From IMG/VR virus record IMGVR_UViG_3300044635_000319, positions 1 through 23,512 of that record: a stretch of DNA of 23,512 bases. One strand, 5' to 3'. The notes beneath the pieces are model-generated. The model saw only the letters and a program-made list of their open reading frames with translations. It was not told the origin of the DNA and did no database searches. Positions 16,089 through 21,876 of the stretch are shown here, piece by piece. The position numbers and the translations under genes are program-made. Every line of letters starts with the position of its first letter. Positions within the stretch are counted from its first letter, which is position 1. Source of the stretch: a virus.

Positions 16089-17323
16089 ATGCCTGCAATC
16101 CTCGCCTGTGATATTGGGCGAACCAGTGGGAATCTCCTGTGCAGGAAATAACCCATTGAATCTGTGTAGTCATCAATGGACGGGTGATCGTTGTATTTCT
16201 CCGGCTCACCCTTCGCATCGTAGCCTTGCGACTCAAGCGCATCTGTCAGCATTGGGCATCTGTCAGTGTTAATACTGATGCGATCATGTGCAAACAAAGC
16301 GTTGACTGCGTTAATTCTATCACGAATTGCCGGATTTGCATTAGGAGCGTCCACACGGTAGCCAGCCTGCTCTATTATCTGAATATCAGACTGGCTTGCG
16401 TTGGTTCTGCCAGCCCTGCCTGATGCGTCTGGGTAGACAGTTATCATCCGGCCGCCTTGCCTGTAGCGATCCAGCCTGTTGCAGATGTCGCGGGTATCGT
16501 GAGCCACAAACTCATCCACTGCCACGGGCTTATTGTTCTCGATCAGCCAAAGGTTAGCAGCGCAGCCGCCAATGTTAAAATCCAGTCCGACATAGATTGC
16601 CCTGTCATCTGCTGTCAAAACCCTTGTTGTGTGATGCTTGTGCCGGTCAAAGAAATGGTACACCTTGTTCTGGCTTAGACTAACAAAATCGCCGTTAAGG
16701 TACATCTCTGCCAGCAGCGGGTCGTAGTTTTTGCGAATATCCTCAATGTACTTTTCTGGCAAGTAAATATTTGATGATGTTGCTGCTTTGATTAGATGAT
16801 AGCCATCTTGTGCTTTTTTGACCCACTTTTGGTAAGTGAAGCCGCTAAAGCCCTGATCTGGTGTAGTTACGTTGCCCATCGTGTTCTGTTGGCCGCAGTT
16901 CTGCCGGTTGCGCTCTGCTGCCTTGCGCCAGACTTCTTCAGCCTTGTCCTTTGGCAGTGTGTCAAGCTCGTCCACGATGCTGTGTGCAACTTCATAAGCC
17001 ACGATCCTGCTTGGCTTGTCATAGCTGCGGAAGATCATCTTGCCGTAGCCTTTGATCTTTATCGTGTAGCTGGAATTGTTGATTGTGTGCTTAAGGCCAA
17101 GCTCTGAAATAATTTTTTGTGCGCCTGGCATTGCTCTCAGTTTTAGCAAGTCATAAGTCGGCATGTAATAGGCTGTGTCAATGCCTGGGGTTTGCAGCAT
17201 CTTAAGCAGGTTTCTGACTATGCCAGCTTGGGTTTTGCCTGCACCAAGTCCGGCCACCATAGCTGGATAAGGTTGTTCGCAGAACACAAACTCCTCTTGA
17301 GGTTCAGACAGGCTTAGTCGCAC
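16085..17323 (-). CDS. terL: Terminase large subunit
   Basis: The 412-aa protein starts at GTG, overlapping the small subunit by 20 nt. The ATPase half has Walker A GLGAGKT (25-31) and Walker B SIVDELD (115-121, with D118 and E119). The nuclease half has D248 in VGLDFN, D299 in VYPDASG and the acidic group D384/D385/D388 in SIDDYTDSMGY, the expected RNase H-like triad region. It cuts concatemeric phage DNA and drives it into the procapsid through the portal. All catalytic positions look intact. The overlap with both neighbours indicates tight coupling. Confidence 0.95.
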   Translation of the reverse strand: MRLSLSEPQEEFVFCEQPYPAMVAGLGAGKTQAGIVRNLLKMLQTPGIDTAYYMPTYDLLKLRAMPGAQKIISELGLKHTINNSSYTIKIKGYGKMIFRSYDKPSRIVAYEVAHSIVDELDTLPKDKAEEVWRKAAERNRQNCGQQNTMGNVTTPDQGFSGFTYQKWVKKAQDGYHLIKAATSSNIYLPEKYIEDIRKNYDPLLAEMYLNGDFVSLSQNKVYHFFDRHKHHTTRVLTADDRAIYVGLDFNIGGCAANLWLIENNKPVAVDEFVAHDTRDICNRLDRYRQGGRMITVYPDASGRAGRTNASQSDIQIIEQAGYRVDAPNANPAIRDRINAVNALFAHDRISINTDRCPMLTDALESQGYDAKGEPEKYNDHPSIDDYTDSMGYFLHRRFPLVRPISQARIAGI

Positions 17324-17732
17324 GGACTATCTCAATTGATTTGCTTAAAATCTCGTCATTGCCGACATCTGGGTTTGTTCTAAACTCGTCTGGCATTCTG
17401 TTCTTGAGCCAAAAAATGCAAGCGGTTGTGTCTGGCGGGTAATGTTTGACAGTCTGGGTTATAACAATTTCACCGTTTATGATGCGGATATCATCTTCAG
17501 TGTGTGTGTAGCCCATTGCTCTGTGTACTAGTGATTGCTTGACCCTTTCGTCCACCTGAGATTTGCCAATCTTTAGGGACTCAAAAAACTCAGGGTTTGC
17601 CACTTTCCAGTTATTGATTGTTTGCTCTGTTACGCCAAGAGCCTGTGCAACGTCTTTGTCTATTGCGCCAAGTTCGCACATTTTTTTGGCAATAGCGCAA
17701 TATTTAGGATTGTATTCAGAAGGTCTGCTCAC
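17304..17732 (-). CDS. terS: Terminase small subunit
   Basis: The 142-aa protein starts at GTG 17732 with a GGGGG run about 8 nt before it. Residues about 22-45 (DKDVAQALGVTEQTINNWKV) are a helix-turn-helix used to recognise the packaging site. The middle contains a short beta hairpin (DIRIINGEIVITQTVKHYPP) and TACIFWLKNRMPDEFR, a motif seen again and again in phage and prophage small terminases. It immediately precedes terL and overlaps it by 20 nt. Confidence 0.9.
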   Translation of the reverse strand: MSRPSEYNPKYCAIAKKMCELGAIDKDVAQALGVTEQTINNWKVANPEFFESLKIGKSQVDERVKQSLVHRAMGYTHTEDDIRIINGEIVITQTVKHYPPDTTACIFWLKNRMPDEFRTNPDVGNDEILSKSIEIVRATKPV

Positions 17733-17795
17733 CTTTTAGCCCCCAGCCATAAGGTCATGCCCCCACAGGGAGCGATACAACTTATCTTATCACAG

Positions 17796-17933
17796 TTACT
17801 TCTTTTTGCGTCTAGCCTTCTCAGCAGCACTTATTGCTATGGCAACAGCCTGCTTTTGAGACTTGCCAGCCTTAAGCTCTGTCTTGATGTTGGATGCTAT
17901 CGTCTTTTTACCGTAACCAGTTTTTAGTGGCAT
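17796..17933 (-). CDS. Small basic protein, 45 aa (DUF6496-like)
   Basis: The frame starts at ATG 17933, one base after the stop of the upstream gene (TAA C ATG), and ends at TAA 17798-17796. The protein reads MPLKTGYGKKTIASNIKTEL and then KAGKSQKQAVAIAISAAEKA before a basic tail RRKKK. The pattern of GkSkK...NI..E...GK.QKQAvAIA and a lysine tail is one I recall as DUF6496, frequent in phages near the terminase. Function is unknown; the basic tail suggests nucleic-acid binding. About 60 nt of non-coding sequence separate it from terS. Confidence 0.8.
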   Translation of the reverse strand: MPLKTGYGKKTIASNIKTELKAGKSQKQAVAIAISAAEKARRKKK

Positions 17934-17934
17934 G

Positions 17935-18222
17935 TTATGTCCATTTTACCTTTGAAGACCACCAAGCCGCAGACAATTTGCCTTTGGCTATGTTCGCAGC
18001 ATGTCGAGCCTTAAATGCTGCCCTTCTGGCTGCATCTGCCTTGCTTTCGTTTTCTTTCGGTGGTGAACCTTTAACGCCCTGCTGCCCAAAACGGATTGTC
18101 TTGATCTGATCACCTTCTTTCGCTACTACCACATGGGACTTTGTCGGGTGATTAGGTGTTCTTTTGGGCTTGTTAAAGCCCTCAACACCTGCTCGCTTGA
18201 TTCTTGGGTCTTTTTCAGCCAT
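17935..18222 (-). CDS. Small conserved phage protein, 95 aa (DUF6321-like)
   Basis: The start ATG has AAGG 7 nt upstream. The protein begins MAEKDPRIKRAGVEGFNKPK, continues RTPNHPTKSHVVVAKEGD, then IKTIRFGQQGVKGSPPKE, and ends GKLSAAWWSSKVKW. This combination is one I recall as DUF6321, common in aquatic and proteobacterial phages just ahead of packaging genes. It is basic, with no catalytic motif visible. It is the first gene of the late unit, downstream of the hairpin terminator at 18235-18262, so it reports where late transcription resumes. Confidence 0.75.
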   Translation of the reverse strand: MAEKDPRIKRAGVEGFNKPKRTPNHPTKSHVVVAKEGDQIKTIRFGQQGVKGSPPKENESKADAARRAAFKARHAANIAKGKLSAAWWSSKVKWT

Positions 18223-18234
18223 CGCATCACCTTA

Positions 18235-18262
18235 AAAATGCCCCATGTTTCAGAGGCATTTT
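18235..18262 (-). terminator. Intrinsic terminator between early-left and late units
   Basis: AAAATGCC and GGCATTTT form a perfect 8-bp stem around a 12-nt loop. The minus strand continues with TTTTT. It begins 3 nt after the stop of the 148-aa gene and ends 12 nt before the first late gene. The plus strand also has a T-rich tail, so it may work in both directions. Confidence 0.7.
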
Positions 18263-18265
18263 ATT

Positions 18266-18712
18266 TCATATTGCTATTGATTGCACCCGTGAATTTATAT
18301 ACTCGCGTATTTCAAGAGCGTGTTTCTTACAGCCTTCTGCCATTTTATCGTACTCAGCAGCCCTAGCCTCAAGCTCCGCGTCAGTCATTTGTGCTACTGG
18401 CACAATCTCGCGCCCGTCCCCGCGTTCAATAGGATAGGCTTTTTGCAAGTGTTCAAAGCCGTCCATTACAATCTGACCGCTTTCTGTCTGGTCTGGTGTC
18501 TCGTATTTTTTTATGCATCGCTTGACCAGATCGGCAATATAAAACTTTGCGGTAATCAAATAAAAATCTACATCACGACCTTCGATTTCTGAAAATGTGT
18601 CAATAATTTCCTTTGTTGCCCACTGCATGTTAACCACCTGACCAGCGTCTATTTTATCAGCCACCAGCCTTGCAATTAGGTTTTGTATGTCCTTAATGTC
18701 TTTAAACGTCAT
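18266..18712 (-). CDS. Unknown protein, 148 aa
   Basis: The ATG at 18712 lies two bases after the stop of the 219-aa gene, with GAGG 8 nt upstream. The protein is largely helical: the N-terminus has DIQNLIARLVADKIDAG and VVNMQWATKEIIDTF, then FYLITAKFYIADLVKRCIKK. The last 55 residues (AQMTDAELEARAAEYDKMAE) look like a coiled coil. There is no metal site, nucleotide loop or membrane segment. It is the last gene of the AlpA-like unit and is followed at once by an intrinsic terminator. Its co-transcription with a regulator suggests an early or establishment role; I cannot name it. Confidence 0.75.
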   Translation of the reverse strand: MTFKDIKDIQNLIARLVADKIDAGQVVNMQWATKEIIDTFSEIEGRDVDFYLITAKFYIADLVKRCIKKYETPDQTESGQIVMDGFEHLQKAYPIERGDGREIVPVAQMTDAELEARAAEYDKMAEGCKKHALEIREYINSRVQSIAI

Positions 18713-18714
18713 AT

Positions 18715-19374
18715 TTATATCCTCGTCATTATTGAATCATGGATTGCGTCTATTGCGTTTATGGCAGCGCGGAGCCTGCTGCGCTCTGTGTCGGTCAGTA
18801 TTGCGGTAATGCCTTGCACATCGTATGCCTTGCACTCTCTGGCATAAGACTCAATGCCGCCGACAAAGTGCATAGCTTTGTTAAACTCAGTTGGATCACG
18901 ACCTTTTAGGTCTACAAGCTGTTTTTTTGTTCCCATTGCTGCAAGCTTGGTGACTGTTGGTGGACTGTCTGATTCGACCGATTCATTAAATTGTTGTTCT
19001 GGGACGTTGGCAACACGCAAGGCTGTGTATTGCTGACGCTCAGATAAACCAGCTTGTTCTGCTGCTGATTTTCTTGTAAAACTACTGTCGGCAGCGTCAG
19101 TAGTTATTTGAGAAGGTCTGCCGCCCTTGCTTGGCTCTATCTGTCTAAGCAATTCCCCGCATCGCCTGATAGCCCTTGCTTGTATGCGATCAGCCATTTT
19201 GCGTAAGGAATCGTCATCAGACATTCTTGCATAGCTTGCCAGAGCCTCTGCCTTGTCTGCCCATGACTGGCACTCGTCAATAGTGCTGCACTCAGCAAGT
19301 GCGGTTTTTGCTCGCTCGTATGTTTCTGGAAGTTTTGCATTAGCAACTGATGGTAACTGCGCGTGATCTATCAT
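18715..19374 (-). CDS. Unknown protein, 219 aa, with HTH-like middle
   Basis: The start ATG overlaps the AlpA-like stop by 4 nt (ATGA). The first half is helical (YERAKTALAECSTIDECQSW, ADKAEALASYARMSDDDS, IQARAIRRCGELLRQIEP), a pattern I recall from many unnamed proteobacterial phage proteins. The middle (KSAAEQAGLSERQQYTALRV) reads like a helix-turn-helix of the ParB/KorB sort, followed by SPPTVTKLAAMG. No ParB nuclease motif (GERR) is visible. DNA binding is a reasonable inference from the HTH and from coupling to a regulator. Confidence 0.75.
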   Translation of the reverse strand: MIDHAQLPSVANAKLPETYERAKTALAECSTIDECQSWADKAEALASYARMSDDDSLRKMADRIQARAIRRCGELLRQIEPSKGGRPSQITTDAADSSFTRKSAAEQAGLSERQQYTALRVANVPEQQFNESVESDSPPTVTKLAAMGTKKQLVDLKGRDPTEFNKAMHFVGGIESYARECKAYDVQGITAILTDTERSRLRAAINAIDAIHDSIMTRI

Positions 19375-19574
19375 GCACCACCTGCCTTTTTAGCCAGGTA
19401 AGCGTCAATGTCTGCAATCTTGTAACCGCAAACGCGATGCGAAAACTTAATTTTTGGCGGAAAGTCTGGGTCTGTGTTGCCCAGCCGCCATAGAGTTGTA
19501 ATGCTGAAACCCATGTAAGCGGCTGCATCTGCGAGCCTTAATATTGATGGAGGAACAGTTTGCTTTTGTTTCAT
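19371..19574 (-). CDS. AlpA/HTH_17-like transcriptional regulator or excisionase
   Basis: The 67-aa protein starts at ATG 19574 with AGGA 8 nt upstream. Residues 11-34 (ILRLADAAAYMGFSITTLWR) are the MerR-like winged helix-turn-helix of AlpA and small excisionases, followed by the wing-like FPPKIKFSHRVCGYKIADID and AYLAKKAG. Such proteins act as DNA-bending regulators of excision or of neighbouring promoters. It heads the leftward unit, divergent from the rightward operon, and is a candidate for binding the control region. It could equally be an Xis-type protein, but no integrase is in the window. Confidence 0.8.
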   Translation of the reverse strand: MKQKQTVPPSILRLADAAAYMGFSITTLWRLGNTDPDFPPKIKFSHRVCGYKIADIDAYLAKKAGGA

Positions 19575-19606
19575 ATTATTATCCTGTGTTGTTTATTACA
19601 GCGCAT

Positions 19607-19615
19607 ATCATAACA
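19607..19615 (-). promoter_or_regulatory. Extended -10 promoter for the AlpA-like unit
   Basis: The minus strand reads TG-T-TATGAT, an extended -10 element (TGn TATAAT type, 5 of 6 matches in the hexamer). It lies about 33 nt before the AlpA-like start codon. I see no good -35 upstream, as is usual for extended -10 promoters. Confidence 0.5.
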
Positions 19616-19657
19616 ATTTTATGTGGTTCTATGCCATGCTTTTGCTGTTTTACAGGC

Positions 19658-19686
19658 AAAAAAAGCCTCGGCATGTTCACGAGGCT
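19658..19686 (-). terminator. Leftward intrinsic terminator in the control region
   Basis: On the minus strand AGCCTCG (19686-19680), a 9-nt loop and CGAGGCT (19670-19664) form a perfect 7-bp GC-rich stem followed by a run of T to 19658. No minus-strand gene ends just before it. It either ends a short leader/small RNA begun at about 19760 or blocks transcription entering from the right. Confidence 0.8.
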
Positions 19687-19760
19687 AATAGGAGCTGACA
19701 CACATTCAGCACACCAGTCGGATAAAGCTGGCCTGATGATTTTACCGCTTTAAGCAAAAA
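19658..19760 (-). ncRNA. Candidate short leftward RNA ending at the intrinsic terminator
   Basis: A possible sigma70 promoter on the minus strand (ATGACA at 19792-19787, 15-nt spacer, TATGAT at 19771-19766) would start RNA near 19760. Only about 100 nt later lies a strong intrinsic terminator. No ORF of note and no ribosome site occurs between them. The RNA would carry a weak CCAG/CTGG hairpin and then the terminator stem. It may be an OOP-like antisense or regulatory RNA, or an attenuated leader of the AlpA-like unit. The 15-nt spacer is short, so confidence is low. Confidence 0.35.
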
Positions 19761-19765
19761 GCTGC

Positions 19766-19792
19766 ATCATAGATTTACCCTATCAATGTCAT
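19766..19792 (-). promoter_or_regulatory. Possible leftward promoter for the short RNA
   Basis: ATGACA and TATGAT match the -35 and -10 consensus at 5 of 6 positions each, with a 15-nt spacer. The position fits a transcript ending at the 19658-19686 terminator. Confidence 0.35.
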
Positions 19793-19812
19793 GCTTATTT
19801 ATTTAAAAGATT

Positions 19813-19831
19813 GTGCAATATAATATTGCAC
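19813..19831. promoter_or_regulatory. Perfect 19-bp palindrome, likely operator
   Basis: GTGCAATATAATATTGCAC is a perfect inverted repeat (9-bp arms, one central base). Its right end contains the TTGCAC used as -35 of the rightward promoter. A further half-site TGCAATA lies at 19832-19838. A repressor bound here would block the rightward operon. Confidence 0.65.
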
Positions 19832-19853
19832 TGCAATACAGTCATGCTATTCT
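19826..19853 (+). promoter_or_regulatory. Rightward early promoter
   Basis: TTGCAC (19826-19831), a 16-nt spacer and TATTCT (19848-19853) give a sigma70-type promoter that would start RNA near 19860, about 40 nt before the first gene of the rightward operon. The -35 lies inside the palindrome. Confidence 0.6.
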
Positions 19854-19881
19854 ACTCACATCGGCGGCATCCAGCGGCCAC

Positions 19882-19901
19882 ACACAGAGGATAAAAAAAT
19901 G
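19882..19901 (+). repeat. Leader repeat copy 1
   Basis: ACACAGAGGATAAAAAAATG is identical over 20 nt to 20113-20132 and contains the ribosome site GAGG and the start codon. It is preceded by CGGCCAC, like the other copies. Confidence 0.75.
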
Positions 19902-20087
19902 AGAATACAACTGACAGAAATGCAAAATCTTCAAAACGGCTTTGTACGTGTATTTGCAGTAATTGGCGGCACTGAGGTTTGGATGAAGTTTGACGCAGCC
20001 AAGCAGCCTATTGATTCAACTTTCAAGCCAGAAAGCAAGCCTTTCGCTGCACTTGCTAAAAAATGCGCCAAGCTCTTTTCAGCATAA
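19899..20087 (+). CDS. Unknown small protein, 62 aa
   Basis: This is the first gene of the rightward operon, with GAGG 8 nt before ATG in the repeated leader. The protein starts MRIQLTEMQNLQNGFVRVFA and has a short beta-rich N-terminus (VFAVIGGTEVWMKFDA) and a basic helical end (FAALAKKCAKLFSA). There is no membrane segment or Cys/His metal set. I do not recognise a family. Its place directly behind the operator-controlled promoter suggests very early expression, as for small host-takeover proteins. Confidence 0.7.
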   Translation: MRIQLTEMQNLQNGFVRVFAVIGGTEVWMKFDAAKQPIDSTFKPESKPFAALAKKCAKLFSA

Positions 20088-20094
20088 CAACCAC

Positions 20095-20132
20095 GGCCAC
20101 GGACGGCCATCAACACAGAGGATAAAAAAATG
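20095..20132 (+). repeat. Leader repeat copy 2 with GGCC-GGCC dyad
   Basis: GGCCACGGACGGCCA at 20095-20109 recurs exactly at 20340-20354. It can fold as a small GGCC/GGCC hairpin. It is followed at 20113-20132 by the same 20 nt as in copy 1, ending in the ATG of the 67-aa gene. Confidence 0.75.
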
Positions 20133-20333
20133 GCAAATTTCGCAGCAGTCAACAAAGCACTCAAAACCGCTTACCCAGCACTGGACATAAAAGCCATGCG
20201 TGGAGAAGGTTATGTCTACTTCGGCGGTGATGACGGGTTCGATAAGATTGACTCGATCTTCGTCCACCCAACCAGCACTAGCACGGCAGACCTGACGCGA
20301 TTCGTGATCGAATCGGTCTCAGACCTAATTTAA
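20130..20333 (+). CDS. Unknown small protein, 67 aa
   Basis: The second gene of the rightward operon, with GAGG 8 nt upstream in the repeated leader. The sequence MANFAAVNKALKTAYPALDI, then MRGEGYVYFGGDDGFDKIDS, then a C-terminal LTRFVIESVSDLI suggests a compact alpha/beta fold. I recall near relatives as unnamed proteins on proteobacterial plasmids and phages, sometimes near antirestriction genes, but that link is weak. It is acidic in the middle (GGDDGFDKID). A DNA-mimic or antirestriction role can be imagined but is not supported by a motif. Confidence 0.7.
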   Translation: MANFAAVNKALKTAYPALDIKAMRGEGYVYFGGDDGFDKIDSIFVHPTSTSTADLTRFVIESVSDLI

Positions 20334-20339
20334 CCAACC

Positions 20340-20374
20340 GGCCACGGACGGCCACACACTGAGGAAATAAGATG
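20340..20374 (+). repeat. Leader repeat copy 3
   Basis: GGCCACGGACGGCCA (20340-20354) is identical to 20095-20109. It is followed by CACACTGAGGAAATAAGATG, a diverged form of the ribosome-site block of copies 1 and 2, leading into the ribbon-helix-helix gene. Confidence 0.7.
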
Positions 20375-20674
20375 AACAAAGATAAAGCAATGACCGCCAC
20401 CAGCTTAAGAATGCCTGATGGCCTGCTTAGACTGGTCACAAAGGCAGCTCACAAGTGTGAGCTATCCCGAACCGCTTACATCACACAGGCTCTGCAATCG
20501 GCTGTAGCGCATGATCTGCCTGACTTTGAATACAAGCAGGCATGGGAAACGCTTCAGGACATTTACGACACACTCTTGCCTAACATTGACAAGGACGGCA
20601 ACCCTGACAAAGACATGATGCTAGTTGCAGTTCTTGATATTGTTCTTCCACAACTTAAAGGTAACAGATTATGA
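20372..20674 (+). CDS. Ribbon-helix-helix DNA-binding protein, 100 aa
   Basis: Residues 8-45 (TATSLRMPDGLLRLVTKAAH, then KCELSRTAYITQALQSAV) have the RHH layout: a short beta strand with alternating polar residues, a helix, then SRTAYI..AL as helix 2. The C-terminal 50 residues are helical and acidic (LPNIDKDGNPDKDMMLVAVL) and may form a dimer or partner interface. RHH proteins bind operators as dimers, so this may regulate its own operon through the 19-bp palindrome or the leader repeats. GAGG lies 8 nt upstream. Its stop overlaps the start of the 28-aa peptide by 4 nt. Confidence 0.7.
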   Translation: MNKDKAMTATSLRMPDGLLRLVTKAAHKCELSRTAYITQALQSAVAHDLPDFEYKQAWETLQDIYDTLLPNIDKDGNPDKDMMLVAVLDIVLPQLKGNRL

Positions 20675-20757
20675 CCCGCGCCCAGAAGATCGACCTGCTT
20701 TGCTGTATCGCTACCTGCATCCTGTGCGCTGGCATGTTTATGCTGGTTCTTTTGTGA
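20671..20757 (+). CDS. 28-aa Cys-rich single-membrane-span peptide
   Basis: ATG 20671 overlaps the RHH stop by 4 nt (ATGA) and the frame ends at TGA 20755-20757. The peptide is MTRAQKIDLLCCIATCILCA followed by GMFMLVLL. It has a basic N-terminus and a continuous hydrophobic run from residue 9 to the end, with four cysteines at 11, 12, 16 and 19. This is a typical small membrane peptide, N-in by the positive-inside rule. A lipoprotein reading is unlikely because the cysteines lie within the span. The start/stop overlap and the exact fill of the gap before the next ribosome site support it being translated. Function unknown. Confidence 0.6.
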   Translation: MTRAQKIDLLCCIATCILCAGMFMLVLL

Positions 20758-20767
20758 GGTTATCCGA

Positions 20768-20992
20768 ATGGACTTATTTGATAAATATCCAGAGTGGGTA
20801 GGGATGCCAGAGTTTAATCAGCAAGAGAAAAAGCCATTTAAGGAAATAATCGTTAGATTTGACTCTGAACAAGATTACATGGATTTTCAGCAAAAAATTG
20901 AACAGAAGATGACACTTAAAACAAAAAGCATTTGGCATCCCTTTAAGTCTCATTGGGGTCTTGAGCGCAAGGTTTACGTTGATGAATCCTAA
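20768..20992 (+). CDS. Small conserved phage protein, 74 aa, paired with TAGT
   Basis: GAGG lies 8 nt before ATG 20768. The protein has an acidic, Trp-containing N-terminus (MDLFDKYPEWVGMPEFNQQE), an alpha/beta core (FKEIIVRFDSEQDYMDFQQK) and a C-terminus with TKSIWHP and RKVYVDES. I recall the TKSIWYP..., VDES ending from many small phage proteins next to TAGT glycosyltransferases or ParB-like genes, but not a function. Its stop overlaps the TAGT start by 11 nt, so the two are translationally coupled, which suggests a shared process. Confidence 0.75.
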   Translation: MDLFDKYPEWVGMPEFNQQEKKPFKEIIVRFDSEQDYMDFQQKIEQKMTLKTKSIWHPFKSHWGLERKVYVDES

Positions 20993-21845
20993 ATTTCCAG
21001 TCTATATAGTTTCCAAAGGTCGTTTTGATAACGGCCTTACAACTAGAGCGTTACACGAAATGGGCGTTCCTCACTACATTGTTGTTGAGAGTAATGAGGT
21101 TGACCTTTATCGCAAAGGCAGGTGTTTTGGCGAACTGATTGTGCTGCCATCTTCTTACAAATATGATTACGACCTTTGCGATAATTTAGGGTTTACCAAA
21201 AGCACAGGGCCAGGCCCAGCTCGCAACTTTTGCATTGATCACAGCAAAGCAAACGGATTTAGCAGGCATTGGGTAATGGACGACAATATTGATGCCTTCC
21301 ATTATCTAAACAAGAACGAAAAGTTTGAGGTTCGCACTGGATCAACCTTGTTAGCCTCTGAGGATTTTGTTTGCCGATATTCTAACATTCCTGTTGCGGG
21401 TCTCAATTACTACTCTTTCTGCAAGAAAGGAGATGCTGTGCCGCCATATGTGTTGAATACCAGAATTTACTCATGCCTGCTCATAGACAACAATTCTGGA
21501 TACCGCTGGCGAGGAAGGTACAACGAGGACACTGACTTGAGCCTGCGGGTTCTTAAAGACGGCCTATGCACTTTGCAATTTAACGCTTTTCTATGCGGGA
21601 AAATTACCACTCAAAGAATGCGCGGCGGTAATAGTGCCGACTTTTATGACAATGAAGGGACGCTACCGAAAAGCCAAATGCTTGCAGACCTGCACCCAGA
21701 TGTTGCAAAAGTTGTGTTTAAGTTTAACAGGTGGCATCACCACGTTGACTACTCAATATTTAAAGACAACATGCTGATAAAAATTGCCAATACTGATAGC
21801 CTGCCAAAAATTAACAATTACGGTATGAGCCTTGTGCAATGCTAA
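20982..21845 (+). CDS. TET-associated-type glycosyltransferase (TAGT)
   Basis: I start at ATG 20982 (287 aa, MNPKFPVYIVSKGR) rather than a TTG seven codons earlier, because it matches family N-termini and overlaps the upstream stop by 11 nt. The opening (FPVYIVSKGRFDNGLTTRAL, then VPHYIVVES) is the first GT-A strand and loop. GPGPARNF (77-84) precedes HWVMDDNIDAF, with the metal-site acidic residues D100-D101. RYNEDTDLSLRVLKDGL (179-195) is the conserved acidic motif. TAGT enzymes are proposed to glycosylate hydroxymethylated bases in phage DNA, often beside TET/JBP dioxygenases. No dioxygenase is in the window. Family assignment is fairly confident; substrate is not known here. Confidence 0.8.
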   Translation: MNPKFPVYIVSKGRFDNGLTTRALHEMGVPHYIVVESNEVDLYRKGRCFGELIVLPSSYKYDYDLCDNLGFTKSTGPGPARNFCIDHSKANGFSRHWVMDDNIDAFHYLNKNEKFEVRTGSTLLASEDFVCRYSNIPVAGLNYYSFCKKGDAVPPYVLNTRIYSCLLIDNNSGYRWRGRYNEDTDLSLRVLKDGLCTLQFNAFLCGKITTQRMRGGNSADFYDNEGTLPKSQMLADLHPDVAKVVFKFNRWHHHVDYSIFKDNMLIKIANTDSLPKINNYGMSLVQC

Positions 21846-21853
21846 TCTTCCCC

Positions 21854-21876
21854 TGCGCTGGCTTATGGCTGGCGCA
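21854..21876 (+). terminator. Weak hairpin at the convergent end
   Basis: TGCGCTGGC (21854-21862) and GCTGGCGCA (21868-21876) form a 9-bp stem with two G-U pairs around TTATG, 8 nt after the TAGT stop, only in plus-strand RNA. No T-run follows, so termination is uncertain. Confidence 0.35.

Noticed and set aside
19371-19574. AlpA-like protein as proof of an integrated prophage
   Set aside because: Excisionase-like proteins also occur in lytic phages; no integrase or attachment site is in the window, so lysogeny cannot be claimed.
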